IMG/VR virus record: IMGVR_UViG_3300032893_000011
Coordinates: 49,741 to 113,740 of that record
Source: a virus
Strand: one strand, 5' to 3'
Length of the DNA: 64,000 nucleotides
Shown here: positions 1 through 9,161 of the stretch, piece after piece
Numbering within the stretch: position 1 is the stretch's first letter
Layout of the letters: every line of letters begins with the position of its first letter
Notes under the pieces: generated by a model
Told to the model about the DNA's origin: nothing
The model's input: the letters and a program-made list of their open reading frames with translations, nothing else
Database searches by the model: none
Translations under genes and position numbers: made by a program

Positions 1-165
1 AACACCGGGGTCACCGAAACCATCACCGACCAGGCTGTCTGGTCGTCAAGCTCGGGGGGCACGTTCTACTGGTCGGTGCAGCTGACCCTGTCCAAGGCGT
101 GGGCGTCCGGCGACACGCTGACGCAGAACACCTGCCAGCTAGCCCTTTCGCCGCTGGCCGCCTAA
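1..165 (+). CDS. C-terminal fragment of an upstream gene, probably a virion protein
   Basis: An open frame runs from the window edge to a TAA at 163-165 and gives 54 residues that are Ser/Thr/Trp-rich with alternating hydrophobic residues, which suggests beta structure. The start lies outside the window. It sits just upstream of fibre-like genes, so a capsid, head-fibre or tail-tube protein is possible, but I cannot identify the family from this piece. Confidence 0.6.
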   Translation, partial: NTGVTETITDQAVWSSSSGGTFYWSVQLTLSKAWASGDTLTQNTCQLALSPLAA

Positions 166-206
166 GCCGCGCCCGGGGGCACACGGTGGCTGGCTAGGCT
201 CGGCGC

Positions 207-1739
207 ATGACCACAGCACCGCGCGTGCAGGGCCTCATCGGCGCCCTGCAGGTTTGGCTGGCCGCCCACCCGACATCCCCGGAAGCCCCCGACGTGAAGG
301 CGCTCATCCAGGTGTTGGGGACGCCGGCCACGGTGCCCGCGCCGGTCGCGGGCGCGCCGCTGCACGCCCTGGTCGCCGACCTGGCCGCCGTCCTGGACGC
401 CTGGGAAACCAGCCACCCGCTCACCCCGCCACCCCCTCCTCCCCCACCGCCGCCGCCGGTCCCGGTCGTCACGTCGGTCACCCCCAACACGGGCGTCGAC
501 ACCGGCGGCACGACCGTGTCCGTCGCCGGCAGCGGCTTCACCGGGGCCACCGCGGTCGACTTCGGGACCGCCCCGGCCTCGTTCAGCGTCGTGTCCGACG
601 CCGCGGTGTCGGCGGTGTCGCCCGCCGGGGCGGACGCGGCCGTGGACGTGACGGTGACCACCCCGGGCGGCGTGTCCACGACCAGCGCCGTCGACCGGTT
701 CACCTACACCCCGCCCCCACCCCCGCCGCCCCCGCCGCCGCCCGGGCTGCCGCCGCTGTGGAACGCCGCACCGCCCGCCGGGGTGTGCGCGGCACCGAGC
801 GGCCCCTACGTCGGGGTGCCCGGCGACTGGGCGTACGGCATCCAAACCACAACCGAGGTGTTCGACAACTTCGACGGCCCGGCGGGCTCCGCCATCAACC
901 AGACCCTGTGGCAGCTCGACAGCATCAACCAGGGCGGCAACCAGACCTACGACCCGTCCACCGACCGGGTCTACCTCGACGGCGACTCCAACGTGGTCCT
1001 CAAGGCCACCGGCGTCGGCGGCACCTACAGCAACACCAGCTGCGACCATCCCTACATATCGCAGCCCGGCGACACGTGGGCGAGCATCGCCGCGGCGTGG
1101 GGCACCAGCCCCGCGGTCCTGCGGGAGTACGTCAACCAGGGGATCCTCAACGAGGGGGTCACCACGCCGTTCCCGCCGGGCACCGCCATCACCATCCCCA
1201 ACATCAGCGGCCGGTTCACGTCGCGGCAGCGGTTCAACATGGGGCTCGGCTGGTCCGCGGCGCGGGTCAAGTTCCCCAAGTCCGTCGCCCAGACGTCGGG
1301 CCTGTCGTGGTTCCCCGCGGTGTGGCAGCTCTATGTCGCGTACAACCAGCTGCCGGGCAACTATCTCGAAATAGACATGATGGAGATGTTCGGCGACTCC
1401 ACGAAGTACAACACGCACGTCTACCTGCACAAGAACCCGATGACCACGCTGCAGGACGAGCTGCCGGTGCCCAACGGGGTCAACGCCGGCGACGACTTCC
1501 ACACCTACTGGATGCTGCGCACCGCCGACGAGATCCAGATCGGCGTCGACAGCCTGATCATGGGGGCGTGGACGTCGGCTAACGTGCCGGCCGGGGTGTG
1601 GCCCGACACGCAGCAGAGCGTCTATTGGATCATCAACTTCGCCATGGACCCGGGCTACCTGGCGCACCCGAAAGCCAGCGACTTCCCCGCGTACATGCTC
1701 GTCGATTGGGTGTGGTTCAAACCCCTAGCGCTGCTGTGA
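207..1739 (+). CDS. Fibre-like protein with IPT/TIG, LysM-like and GH16 domains
   Basis: 510 aa. A short helical N-terminal region (about 1-70) is followed by a polyproline run (73-84), an IPT/TIG immunoglobulin-like domain (about 86-168), a second polyproline run (169-179) and a glycoside hydrolase family 16 (laminarinase-type) domain from about 215 to the end. The GH16 active-site motif is seen as EIDMME at 388-393, with both glutamates and the aspartate present. A LysM-like segment (about 282-333, with PGDTW and PGTAITIPN) is inserted inside the GH16 fold, between its first strands and the catalytic motif. The likely role is binding or cutting a surface glucan, or peptidoglycan through LysM. 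It lies ahead of the head-tail connector genes, so it could be a head fibre or a tail fibre. The enzymatic class is confident; the exact substrate is unknown. Confidence 0.8.
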   Translation: MTTAPRVQGLIGALQVWLAAHPTSPEAPDVKALIQVLGTPATVPAPVAGAPLHALVADLAAVLDAWETSHPLTPPPPPPPPPPPVPVVTSVTPNTGVDTGGTTVSVAGSGFTGATAVDFGTAPASFSVVSDAAVSAVSPAGADAAVDVTVTTPGGVSTTSAVDRFTYTPPPPPPPPPPPGLPPLWNAAPPAGVCAAPSGPYVGVPGDWAYGIQTTTEVFDNFDGPAGSAINQTLWQLDSINQGGNQTYDPSTDRVYLDGDSNVVLKATGVGGTYSNTSCDHPYISQPGDTWASIAAAWGTSPAVLREYVNQGILNEGVTTPFPPGTAITIPNISGRFTSRQRFNMGLGWSAARVKFPKSVAQTSGLSWFPAVWQLYVAYNQLPGNYLEIDMMEMFGDSTKYNTHVYLHKNPMTTLQDELPVPNGVNAGDDFHTYWMLRTADEIQIGVDSLIMGAWTSANVPAGVWPDTQQSVYWIINFAMDPGYLAHPKASDFPAYMLVDWVWFKPLALL

Positions 1740-1746
1740 GGTAACC

Positions 1747-2043
1747 GTGGCCGTCGCCTATAGCGCGGTCGGCGCTGGGGCGCACGGCACCAGCATCAAC
1801 GCCCTCGCCTTCACCCACGCTATCGGCGCCTCCGACAACTGCCTGATGGTGGGGGTCGGCGCCTACTACGGCAGCTCCGGCTACTCGAGCTGGACCCGGT
1901 CCTGCGGCATCACGGCAGCGGCCGTTACCTGCGACTCGGTCGGCGCCGGCATCGCCAACGGCAGCTACACCGGCGGCACGGCCCAGACCTGCAGCCACAC
2001 TGTGGTGCACAGCAGCCAGAGCCTACATAGCGACGGGGGATAG
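1747..2043 (+). CDS. Small virion-associated protein, truncated paralogue of the next gene's N-terminus
   Basis: 98 aa, GTG start 7 nt after the previous stop. It begins MAVAYSAVGAG, close to the MAVIFDAVGAG start of the following 1467-aa protein. Both have a small beta-type domain rich in Ser, Gly and Cys. It ends abruptly where the larger protein continues. It may be a duplicated and truncated copy of the neighbour's N-terminal domain or a short stand-alone decoration protein. Confidence 0.55.
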   Translation: MAVAYSAVGAGAHGTSINALAFTHAIGASDNCLMVGVGAYYGSSGYSSWTRSCGITAAAVTCDSVGAGIANGSYTGGTAQTCSHTVVHSSQSLHSDGG

Positions 2044-2046
2044 CCG

Positions 2047-5000
2047 GTGGCTGTCATTTTCGATGCTGTCGGCGCCGGCAACGATGTTTGGGCGCAAACC
2101 ACGGCGACAACCAACATTTCGTGGGCGCATAACGCGGCGTCCGGGGCGTGTGTTATCGCCGGAATGGCCAGCCGCGACACCACAACTTCATCAGCGGCCA
2201 GCACCGACACCAGCGAGTCCTGCAGCTACAACACCGTGGATATGGGCGCGGCGCTGGGCACGTCGAAGCACAACAACTCGAACACCGGCTACGGAAACAC
2301 CACCCTGTTCGGGATGACCGGAGCGCCCAGCGGCTCCAAGACCGTCGCCGCGTCGGTGACCGACACCAACAATGAGGTGACCGGCCTGGCCGGCTGCTCG
2401 GTGTCTTACCTGGGTGTCGGCTCTATCAGCACGTGCTCCACCAACGGCGGCTCGGGCACGACGGCGTCGATTTCGGTGACCGCCCCGGCTGGGGCGATGA
2501 TCGTTGTGGCGTTCGGCGCCCCCAACGGCAGCTTTTCCGCGTTTAACGGCTCAACACGGTACAACCACGCCTCGGCCGGCGGCACCGACGCCGGTTTCAT
2601 GATCGGCGACGTCGCGGCCACCGGTTCGGCGCAAACAATCTCCGCGACAGTCACTAGCGGGTTCTGGTCGGCCATCGCCGTTATTCTGCTGCCGACCATC
2701 CCCGGCGCTGTTTTGAGCCGCGGCACGTCGGTTTCCGGCCCGACCGGCTCCACCTGGACATATACGGGCGGGGCGGCCACCTCCGCCAATGCTTACGACG
2801 GCACTTTCGGCCTGTACCCGGTCACTTACTGCGTGTTCACAACTTCAACCGCCAATGCTGTCGGCACCATCACGCCGGGCGGGTATTTCGGCGCGGCGTC
2901 GGTGCCCACCGACGCCTCTATCACGATCAACGCGGTCTTGCGGGGATATGTCAACACCGTGGCGCGTTGGGCGAGCATCACCGCGCAGTTGTTGGACAGC
3001 GGCGGCTCGGCTATCGGGGCGGCGCAGACGATCACCCTGACCACGGCTGTATCGACGGTCGCGTTCACGCCTAACGTGGCGCCGACGCCGGCGCAGATCA
3101 ACGCTGGGTTGCAGATGCTCGTCACCGCAACTCACGACGGCACGTCGTCGAGCGGCATTTTCCGCCTCGACAACGTCGACATCACGATTTCTTACACGCG
3201 CACGCCCGCCGACGCCGCCCAAACCGTCACAGCCACAGGCGCAGCCACCATCGCCCACAACGCGCCCGTCGACGCCGCCGCAGCCGCCGTCGCATCCCCC
3301 ACGGCCGCCCAGACCGCAGCCCTGCTCGCCAACGCCACCCAGACCGCGACGGCCACGACCGCCGCCACCCTGGTCGGTGCACTGCAAGCGAATGCGGCGC
3401 TGACCGCCACCGCCGCCGCGGCGGCGACCGCTACCCGCGCCGCCGTCTGCGATGCCGCGCAAACCGTCACCGCCGCGCCGACAACAACCCTGACCGCAGC
3501 GCTGTCCGCCAACGCGGCCCAGGCGGCCATCGCCACATCCGCCGCCACCGCGACCCGCGCCGCCGTCTGCGACGCAGCCCAGACGGGCATTGCAACCAGC
3601 GCAGCCACCCTGGCCGCGGCACTGCAAACCAACGCCGCCCAGACGGCCACCGCCGCACCGACCGCGACCCTGACGGCCGCGCTGTCGGCGAACGCGACCC
3701 AGACCGTCGCCGCCAGCCCGGCGGCGCTCGCTGCCGCGGCGCTGCTCTCCAATGCCGCCCAGACGGTGACCGCGGCAGCGGCCGCCGCCGCGACCGCAGC
3801 GCTGCAGGCCAATACGGCGCAGACCGTCACCGCGACCGGGTCGGCTTCGTTAACGGCAGCGCTGCTCGCCAACGGCGCCCAGGCGGTCACGGCAACACCG
3901 GCGGCAACGCTCACCGGGGCGCTTCTGGCCAACGCCGCGCAGGCGGTGACGGCCGCCCCGGCTGCGACCGTCGCGCACAACACGCCAGTCGACGCCGCCG
4001 CAAGCATCGTCGGGTCCGCAGCAGCCACCCTCACCGGGGCGCTTCTGGCCGACGCCGCCCAGGCGGCCACAGCCACCGCGGTAGCCGCCGCCACCAGGGC
4101 GGCGGTCTGCGACGCAACCCAGGCAGTCGTGGCGGCCGCGGCGGCGAGCGCCAACACGGCACTCAACGCAAACGCCGCCCAGACGGCCACGGCAACCGCC
4201 AGTGCCAGCCTGACCGCGGCGCTGCTGGCCAATACGGCGCAGACCGGGATGGCAGCGCCAACCGCCACCCTGGCCGCGGCGCTGTTGAGCAACGCTGCCC
4301 AGACGGCCTCGGCAACCGCGACAGCGACAGCGACCGCCGCGCTGCAGGCCAACGCCGCGCAGGCGGTGACGGCCGCCCCGGCTGCGACCCTGACCGGGGC
4401 CCTGCTCGCCAATGCGGCGCAAACCGCGACGGCCGCGAGTGCCGCCACCCTGGCCGCCGTACTCCTGGGCAACGCCGCACAGGCGGTGACCGCGACCCCA
4501 ACCGCGACCGCGGCCCACAACGCGACCGCCGACACCGCCCAGACCGTCACCGCCACCGGGTTGGCCTCATTGACCGCGGCACTGAAAGCCGACGCCGCCC
4601 AAACCATCACCGCCACCGCCGCGGCCGCCGCCGCCGGAGGCGCCGACGCACCGCAAACCGTTAACGCCACCGCCGCCGCCACCCTGACAGCAGCGCTACT
4701 CGCCAACGCGACACAGACCGTGACCGCAACCGCGGCGACCACCGCCACCCGGGCAGCTGTCTGCGACGCCGCGCAGAGCATCACCGCCGCGCCATCGGCG
4801 AGCGCCACCAGGGCCGCAATATGCGACGCTGCGGCGGCAGTGACAGGCAGCGCCTCGGCAGCACTGACCGCAGCACTGCAAGCCAACGCGGCACAAACGG
4901 GCATAGCCGCTGCGGCTGCCACCCTCGCGCACAACGCTCAACCCGCCGCCGCGCAGACCGTCGCAGCAACCCCGGCCGCAACCCTGACGGCAGGCCTGCT

Positions 5001-6450
5001 GGCCAACACAACCCAGACCATCACAGCCACCGCGGCTGCCAGCGCCACGCGCGCCGCCGTCTGCGACGCAACCCAGGGCATCACAGCGACAGGAGCGGCG
5101 TCGGCGCAGGCCGCGCTGCACGTCGACGCCACGCAAACCGTCAACGCCACCGCGGCTGCCAGCGCCACACGCGCCGCCGTCTGCGCCGACGCCCAGGCGC
5201 TCACTGCCGCCCCAATCGCCGCGCTGGGTGCGGCGCTACTGGCCAACGCCGCGCAGACCGCGGCCGTCGCCCCATCTGCGAGCGTCACCTACGGCGCCCT
5301 GGCCTCCGCCGCGCAAACCGCGACGGCCGCACCCGCCGCCACCGTCAACAAGGCAGCCGCCGCAGACGCCGCCCAAACCGTCAACGCGACAGCCTCGGCG
5401 GCCCTGACCGCGGCCCTGAAAGTCGACGCAGCCCAGAGCATCACTGCGTCCGCCTCGGCCAGCTCGGCGACCGGCCCGCAGGCCACCCAAACCATCGTCG
5501 CGACCCCCTCCGCGAGCCTGACCGCCAACCTGGCGTTGGCCGCCAACCAAACAGTTGGCGCCACCCCGACCGCCGGACTCGCACACAACGCCCCCGCCGA
5601 CGCGGCGCAGGCGCTCACCGCGACCGCGACGGCCACCGCCACCCGATCCGCCACCGCAGACGCCGCCCAAACCGTCAACGCCACCCCGACGGCGAGGGTC
5701 ACCGCGGGCCTGAGGGCCGACGCCAGCCTGACGGTCACCGCCACCACAACAGCTGCCGCCACGACCGGGCCGATGGCAACCCAGGCCGTCACCGCCACCG
5801 CCGCCGCCACCCTGTCCGCAGGGCTGAGAGTCGACGCGACCCAAACCCTCACAGCGACGGGTACAGCGTCGGCGACGCGCGGCGCGCCGCTGGACACCGC
5901 CCTCACCGCCACCGCAACCCCCGCAGCCGCCGCCAGGCTCGATGCCCGAACCGACGCCACCGCAACCGTCAACGCCTCGATAGCGGGAGTGCTCGCCCAG
6001 GGGTTCCACCCCCACCCAACCGACCACGTCGCCATCACCGACGTCTACTACACCTCCGGGGCCGCCACCCCGGCCGACGCCGTCGCGCTCACCGACATCG
6101 CCACCTTCCAACTCGCCCACCGCGTCGCCGCCGCCGACCCCGAAAACCTCATCGACAAGCTCGCGACCCGCCTCGACGCGCAACGCCCCCACACCGACCC
6201 CTTGGCCCTGTCCGACACCGTCGTCGTCAGGCTCTACGGCGGGCCCGCGGTGCTGCACCCCCAGCAGGCCCGGCCCGTGCCCGGCGAACCCAAGCTGCGC
6301 GCACCCGCCCGCGCGCCGCAGCTGTTGACCGTAGCCGCCGAACCCGACCTGCGAGTGCGCCCCAACAGCGAAAAGCTCACCGCCCCCGCCCGGCGCGGCA
6401 CGCTGACCGTGGCGGGGCGCAGCCGGCTGCGCGTCCCCGCCCGCACCTGA
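2047..6450 (+). CDS. Giant fibre protein with about 47 tandem 20-residue repeats
   Basis: 1467 aa, GTG start 3 nt after the previous stop. Residues 1 to about 388 form Ser/Thr/Gly-rich beta-type domains. Residues from about 389 to 1318 are a tandem array with an exact 20-residue (60-bp) period: the consensus starts (N/D)AAQTVTAT and ends in either LTAALLA or TRAAVC. I count about 47 copies, a few shortened by 2-3 residues. The C-terminal 150 residues carry D-x-V/L-A-L-T/S-D motifs and a basic Pro/Arg-rich end. The first 1.2 kb uses more A/T third positions than the repeat region. The same repeat occurs in the tail protein at 17174. An elongated structural fibre or spike is the natural reading. 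No enzymatic motif is seen. Confidence 0.75.
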   Translation: MAVIFDAVGAGNDVWAQTTATTNISWAHNAASGACVIAGMASRDTTTSSAASTDTSESCSYNTVDMGAALGTSKHNNSNTGYGNTTLFGMTGAPSGSKTVAASVTDTNNEVTGLAGCSVSYLGVGSISTCSTNGGSGTTASISVTAPAGAMIVVAFGAPNGSFSAFNGSTRYNHASAGGTDAGFMIGDVAATGSAQTISATVTSGFWSAIAVILLPTIPGAVLSRGTSVSGPTGSTWTYTGGAATSANAYDGTFGLYPVTYCVFTTSTANAVGTITPGGYFGAASVPTDASITINAVLRGYVNTVARWASITAQLLDSGGSAIGAAQTITLTTAVSTVAFTPNVAPTPAQINAGLQMLVTATHDGTSSSGIFRLDNVDITISYTRTPADAAQTVTATGAATIAHNAPVDAAAAAVASPTAAQTAALLANATQTATATTAATLVGALQANAALTATAAAAATATRAAVCDAAQTVTAAPTTTLTAALSANAAQAAIATSAATATRAAVCDAAQTGIATSAATLAAALQTNAAQTATAAPTATLTAALSANATQTVAASPAALAAAALLSNAAQTVTAAAAAAATAALQANTAQTVTATGSASLTAALLANGAQAVTATPAATLTGALLANAAQAVTAAPAATVAHNTPVDAAASIVGSAAATLTGALLADAAQAATATAVAAATRAAVCDATQAVVAAAAASANTALNANAAQTATATASASLTAALLANTAQTGMAAPTATLAAALLSNAAQTASATATATATAALQANAAQAVTAAPAATLTGALLANAAQTATAASAATLAAVLLGNAAQAVTATPTATAAHNATADTAQTVTATGLASLTAALKADAAQTITATAAAAAAGGADAPQTVNATAAATLTAALLANATQTVTATAATTATRAAVCDAAQSITAAPSASATRAAICDAAAAVTGSASAALTAALQANAAQTGIAAAAATLAHNAQPAAAQTVAATPAATLTAGLLANTTQTITATAAASATRAAVCDATQGITATGAASAQAALHVDATQTVNATAAASATRAAVCADAQALTAAPIAALGAALLANAAQTAAVAPSASVTYGALASAAQTATAAPAATVNKAAAADAAQTVNATASAALTAALKVDAAQSITASASASSATGPQATQTIVATPSASLTANLALAANQTVGATPTAGLAHNAPADAAQALTATATATATRSATADAAQTVNATPTARVTAGLRADASLTVTATTTAAATTGPMATQAVTATAAATLSAGLRVDATQTLTATGTASATRGAPLDTALTATATPAAAARLDARTDATATVNASIAGVLAQGFHPHPTDHVAITDVYYTSGAATPADAVALTDIATFQLAHRVAAADPENLIDKLATRLDAQRPHTDPLALSDTVVVRLYGGPAVLHPQQARPVPGEPKLRAPARAPQLLTVAAEPDLRVRPNSEKLTAPARRGTLTVAGRSRLRVPART

Positions 6451-6469
6451 GCCGACTACCGTCAAGCCC

Positions 6470-7255
6470 GTGGGACTCCAATGGCCCGTAGATTTGTTCT
6501 GCCTACCGCCGCTGTCGTCGGCCGACGACGAAGGCGCCGCCAACCAGAACGCGGCGATCAACCTGGCGATCACCACCATGTGGGCCCTGTCCGGGCGCCA
6601 GTACGGGCTCGTCGACCAGATCGTGCGGCCCTGCATCCAGACCATGCCGTGGTGGTCGCGGCGCAGCAGCTACGGCTACTCCGGCGACTACGCCGCCGTC
6701 ACCAGCTACCTACTGTCCTGGGAGGGAGACCGCTGGGTCAACTGGTGGTGCGGCTGCGGCTCCATGTGCCGCCTGTCGGGGCCCGGCGCGGTGCACCTAC
6801 CCGGCCCGGCACGCGAGGTCATCGCCGTCACCATCGGCGACACCATCCTCGACGCCGACCAGTACACCCTGGAAGGGGACATGCTGTACCGGGTCCGCGG
6901 AGCCGCCGACGTCGCCCACGGCCCCGAGAGCCGCGGCCACCACTGGCCCCGCCAGGACCTGTCGCGGCCCATGGGCCACCACAACACGTGGTCGGTGGAG
7001 TACCTGTGCGGCAACCCCGTCCCGCCGGAGCTGGCGCATTTGACCGGGGTGCTGGCCAAGGAGTTCCTGGCCGCCTGCCAGGGCGACAAGTGCCGCCTGC
7101 CCCGCAACGTCACCAACGTGAACCGTGCGGGCGTGTCCTACCAGATCGACACCACCCGCATCCTGGAGGCAGGCAAGACGGGGATAGCCGAGATCGACCT
7201 GTGGCTGGCGGCGGTCAACCCCGCCAAGCTGCAATGCGCACCGTCGGTAATCTAA
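6470..7255 (+). CDS. Head-to-tail connector/adaptor protein
   Basis: 261 aa, GTG start. It has Trp/Cys-rich segments (NWWCGCG near residue 88) and a C-terminal half (CRLPRNV ... GKTGI ... DLWLAAVNP) of the type found in mycobacteriophage genes annotated as head-to-tail adaptor. It is followed without a gap by the next connector gene (stop 7253-7255, ATG 7256), as expected for the ring proteins that join the portal to the tail. The family assignment is from memory of phage proteins, not from a search. Confidence 0.6.
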   Translation: MGLQWPVDLFCLPPLSSADDEGAANQNAAINLAITTMWALSGRQYGLVDQIVRPCIQTMPWWSRRSSYGYSGDYAAVTSYLLSWEGDRWVNWWCGCGSMCRLSGPGAVHLPGPAREVIAVTIGDTILDADQYTLEGDMLYRVRGAADVAHGPESRGHHWPRQDLSRPMGHHNTWSVEYLCGNPVPPELAHLTGVLAKEFLAACQGDKCRLPRNVTNVNRAGVSYQIDTTRILEAGKTGIAEIDLWLAAVNPAKLQCAPSVI

Positions 7256-7786
7256 ATGTCGTCGCCCGCCCCCACCGATCCCGCCATCGAGGCGGTCTCC
7301 ATCGTGATGGGCACCCTGGCCGACGCGTTCGACCCGAACGGCCCCTGGCCCCCGGTGCAGGGCTCCACCGACGTGCACTTCTTCGCCGGGGAGGGGCCCG
7401 CCACCGCGGCGTGGGACGCGCACACGACCCAACCCGGCTGCGACGCCCCGTTCCTGTGGGTGCGGGTCGCGCAGCGCTACCGCACCAAGCGCATCCCCGC
7501 GCCCGTCGTCGACCCCGCCAACTGCCAGCTGCCGCGGGCGATCACCGTGGAGGTGGGGGTGGCGCGCTGCGCGGTCGTCGACGTCGACGCCACCTGGGAC
7601 GACTACGCCGCAGAGGCCGCCACCAGCCTCGACGACTCGTGGCGCATCGAGGCGGCGCTGTGCGCGGCGCGGGGCCGGCTGCTCACCGACTCCTACCTGG
7701 CGGCCACCCACCCGGTCAGCCCGTACGGCCCGGAGGGCGGGTTGTTAGCCTGGAGCGGGATGATCGACATACAGATCGGAGACTGA
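7256..7786 (+). CDS. Probable head-to-tail stopper or tail terminator protein
   Basis: 176 aa. It starts directly after the previous stop, and its position between the adaptor and the HK97 gp10-like gene fits a small neck or terminator ring protein. The sequence is mixed alpha/beta with WVRVAQRYRTK and VEVGVARC segments. No motif decides between stopper and terminator. Confidence 0.5.
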   Translation: MSSPAPTDPAIEAVSIVMGTLADAFDPNGPWPPVQGSTDVHFFAGEGPATAAWDAHTTQPGCDAPFLWVRVAQRYRTKRIPAPVVDPANCQLPRAITVEVGVARCAVVDVDATWDDYAAEAATSLDDSWRIEAALCAARGRLLTDSYLAATHPVSPYGPEGGLLAWSGMIDIQIGD

Positions 7787-7790
7787 CGCG

Positions 7791-8060
7791 ATGAGGCTGG
7801 TCACCGTGCGCGGCAGCATCAACCCCTGCGTCGATTTGGCCACCGGCGATGAGATGACCTTCGAGTACAACGAGTGGGTCGACCGAAGAATCCAGCTTGG
7901 CTACTTCGATGTCGTCGAATGGTACGGCGACGAAGACACGCCACTGCCCCCGGAGGAGCCGCAACGCGAGCAGTCCATCGAGGACGACATCACACCGTGG
8001 CCCGTCCCGGTGGCCGAGCCGGCGCCCAAACGCCGCCGCGCCGCCAAAACCGGAGACTGA
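7791..8060 (+). CDS. Small neck-region protein, GSINPC paralogue 1
   Basis: 89 aa, ATG 4 nt after the previous stop. The N-terminal 45 residues (GSINPC, then D..TG, then a Y.E..R...GY pattern) match the whole of the next 55-aa protein. Here they are followed by an acidic, Pro-rich tail ending in a basic stretch, KRRRAAK. Function unknown; a small virion or assembly protein is likely from its place among connector genes. Confidence 0.65.
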   Translation: MRLVTVRGSINPCVDLATGDEMTFEYNEWVDRRIQLGYFDVVEWYGDEDTPLPPEEPQREQSIEDDITPWPVPVAEPAPKRRRAAKTGD

Positions 8061-8061
8061 C

Positions 8062-8229
8062 ATGGCCGAGATCGCGCTCATCGAGGGCAGCATCAACCCC
8101 TGCACCGACTTCGAGACCGGGCGGCAATACGTCGTGCCCTACACCGAGCACATCGCCCGCCTCGCCAAACGCGGCTACATCAACATCCTGGCCCGCCAAC
8201 CCATACCGCTAAGCGGACACGTCGACTGA
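8062..8229 (+). CDS. Small neck-region protein, GSINPC paralogue 2
   Basis: 55 aa. I chose ATG 8062, 1 nt after the previous stop, because the alignment with the preceding 89-aa paralogue (GSINPC.D..TG) begins there; an upstream in-frame extension would be meaningless sequence. It looks like a tandem gene duplication with loss of the acidic tail. Confidence 0.7.
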   Translation: MAEIALIEGSINPCTDFETGRQYVVPYTEHIARLAKRGYINILARQPIPLSGHVD

Positions 8230-8238
8230 GAACACGAC

Positions 8239-8679
8239 ATGACCAAAGGGATCGTCACCTACACCATCCACATCGACCGGCCCGCAGTGGAGGCCGAGTT
8301 CATCAAGGTCGCCACCAGCCGCGTCGACCACGTCACCGGCGAGATCGCGAAGACCGCGAAGCTGCTGGCACCGTTCCGCACCGGCCGGCTCAAGGCGCGG
8401 ATCGGCGCGACGCACGCCAAGCGCACCGGGCCGTGGCGGGTGCAGGGCGAGGCGGTGTCGCGTGCGAAATACTCCGCGTACGTCCACGACGGCACCCGAC
8501 CCCACATCATCCGGGCCCGGCGCGCCGCCGCGCTGCACTTCTTCTGGCCCAAGGTCGGGCGCGAAGTTTTCTTCCGGCACGTGCACCACCCCGGGACCCG
8601 GCCGAGGCCGTTCATGCTTGAGGCGGCCGAGGAAGTCGCAAGAATACAGCGCGCCAAAGAAGCGCTGTACCATCCCTAA
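8239..8679 (+). CDS. HK97 gp10-like tail completion/neck protein
   Basis: 146 aa. The order of motifs is that of the HK97 gp10-like family: APFRTGRLKARI (res. 44-55), YSAYVHDGTRPHII (res. 76-89), and an aromatic FFWP followed by HHPGTRPRPF near residue 120, which closes the fold. Such proteins sit at the head-tail joint or tail end of siphophages. It is the third of four small genes before the tape measure gene. Confidence 0.8.
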   Translation: MTKGIVTYTIHIDRPAVEAEFIKVATSRVDHVTGEIAKTAKLLAPFRTGRLKARIGATHAKRTGPWRVQGEAVSRAKYSAYVHDGTRPHIIRARRAAALHFFWPKVGREVFFRHVHHPGTRPRPFMLEAAEEVARIQRAKEALYHP

Positions 8680-8693
8680 AAGGACGCAGCGAG

Positions 8694-9161
8694 ATGAAGG
8701 ACCAGCCCGAACCCATCGAGGTGCTCGACGCCGAACCCGAGGACCCGCCCGCGCCCGCGCCCGCTGCGAAGCCCGGGAAAGCGGCGGTGCTGCTGTCCAA
8801 CATCGAGGGGTGGGAAGACCCCGGCACCGACGGACGCTACGACGTGTGCGTCGAATTCTTCGGCGACAAACTGAGGCTACGTAAACCCAAATCGCAGTCG
8901 TTGAACGCGCTGAGCTGGGCGAGCCTGCCCGGGGTGGACCCAATGACCACCAACCGGGTCACCGGGAACTTCGTGAAACGCCACATGTCCCCCGAATCGT
9001 GGGAACGGCTGTTCGCCGACCGGCTCGTCGACCCCGACGACCCCGACTGCGACGAGGAAACCATCGGGAAACTGATCACCGAACTGTGCGACCTGGCGGT
9101 GCGGGAACTCAACGAGAAACCCGCCAACCGGGCCGAGCGCCGTCACCCGACCGGTCCGTGA
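8694..9161 (+). CDS. Tail assembly chaperone-like protein
   Basis: 155 aa, start preceded by AAAAGGA. An acidic/Pro-rich N-terminus (1-27) is followed by a helical domain typical of siphophage tail assembly chaperones, with FGDKLRLRKPKSQS and a Trp-Glu-rich segment. It directly precedes the tape measure gene, the canonical place. Many such chaperones have a frameshifted second product. Here the tape measure gene starts 30 nt after the stop, so no room for a downstream frameshift partner is seen. Confidence 0.65.
   Translation: MKDQPEPIEVLDAEPEDPPAPAPAAKPGKAAVLLSNIEGWEDPGTDGRYDVCVEFFGDKLRLRKPKSQSLNALSWASLPGVDPMTTNRVTGNFVKRHMSPESWERLFADRLVDPDDPDCDEETIGKLITELCDLAVRELNEKPANRAERRHPTGP

Noticed and set aside
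162-1667. Long minus-strand open frame opposite the GH16 fibre gene
   Set aside because: It is Arg/Gly/His/Val-rich low-complexity sequence produced by the GC-rich opposite strand; the plus-strand protein has clear domains.
3192-4934. 580-aa minus-strand frame opposite the repeat fibre
   Set aside because: It mirrors the 60-bp repeats as Ala/Val repeats, a side effect of the repeat composition. No start context or neighbours support it.
4821-6491. 556-aa plus-strand Arg/His-rich frame inside the repeat fibre
   Set aside because: Out-of-frame translation of the repeats; composition is not protein-like.
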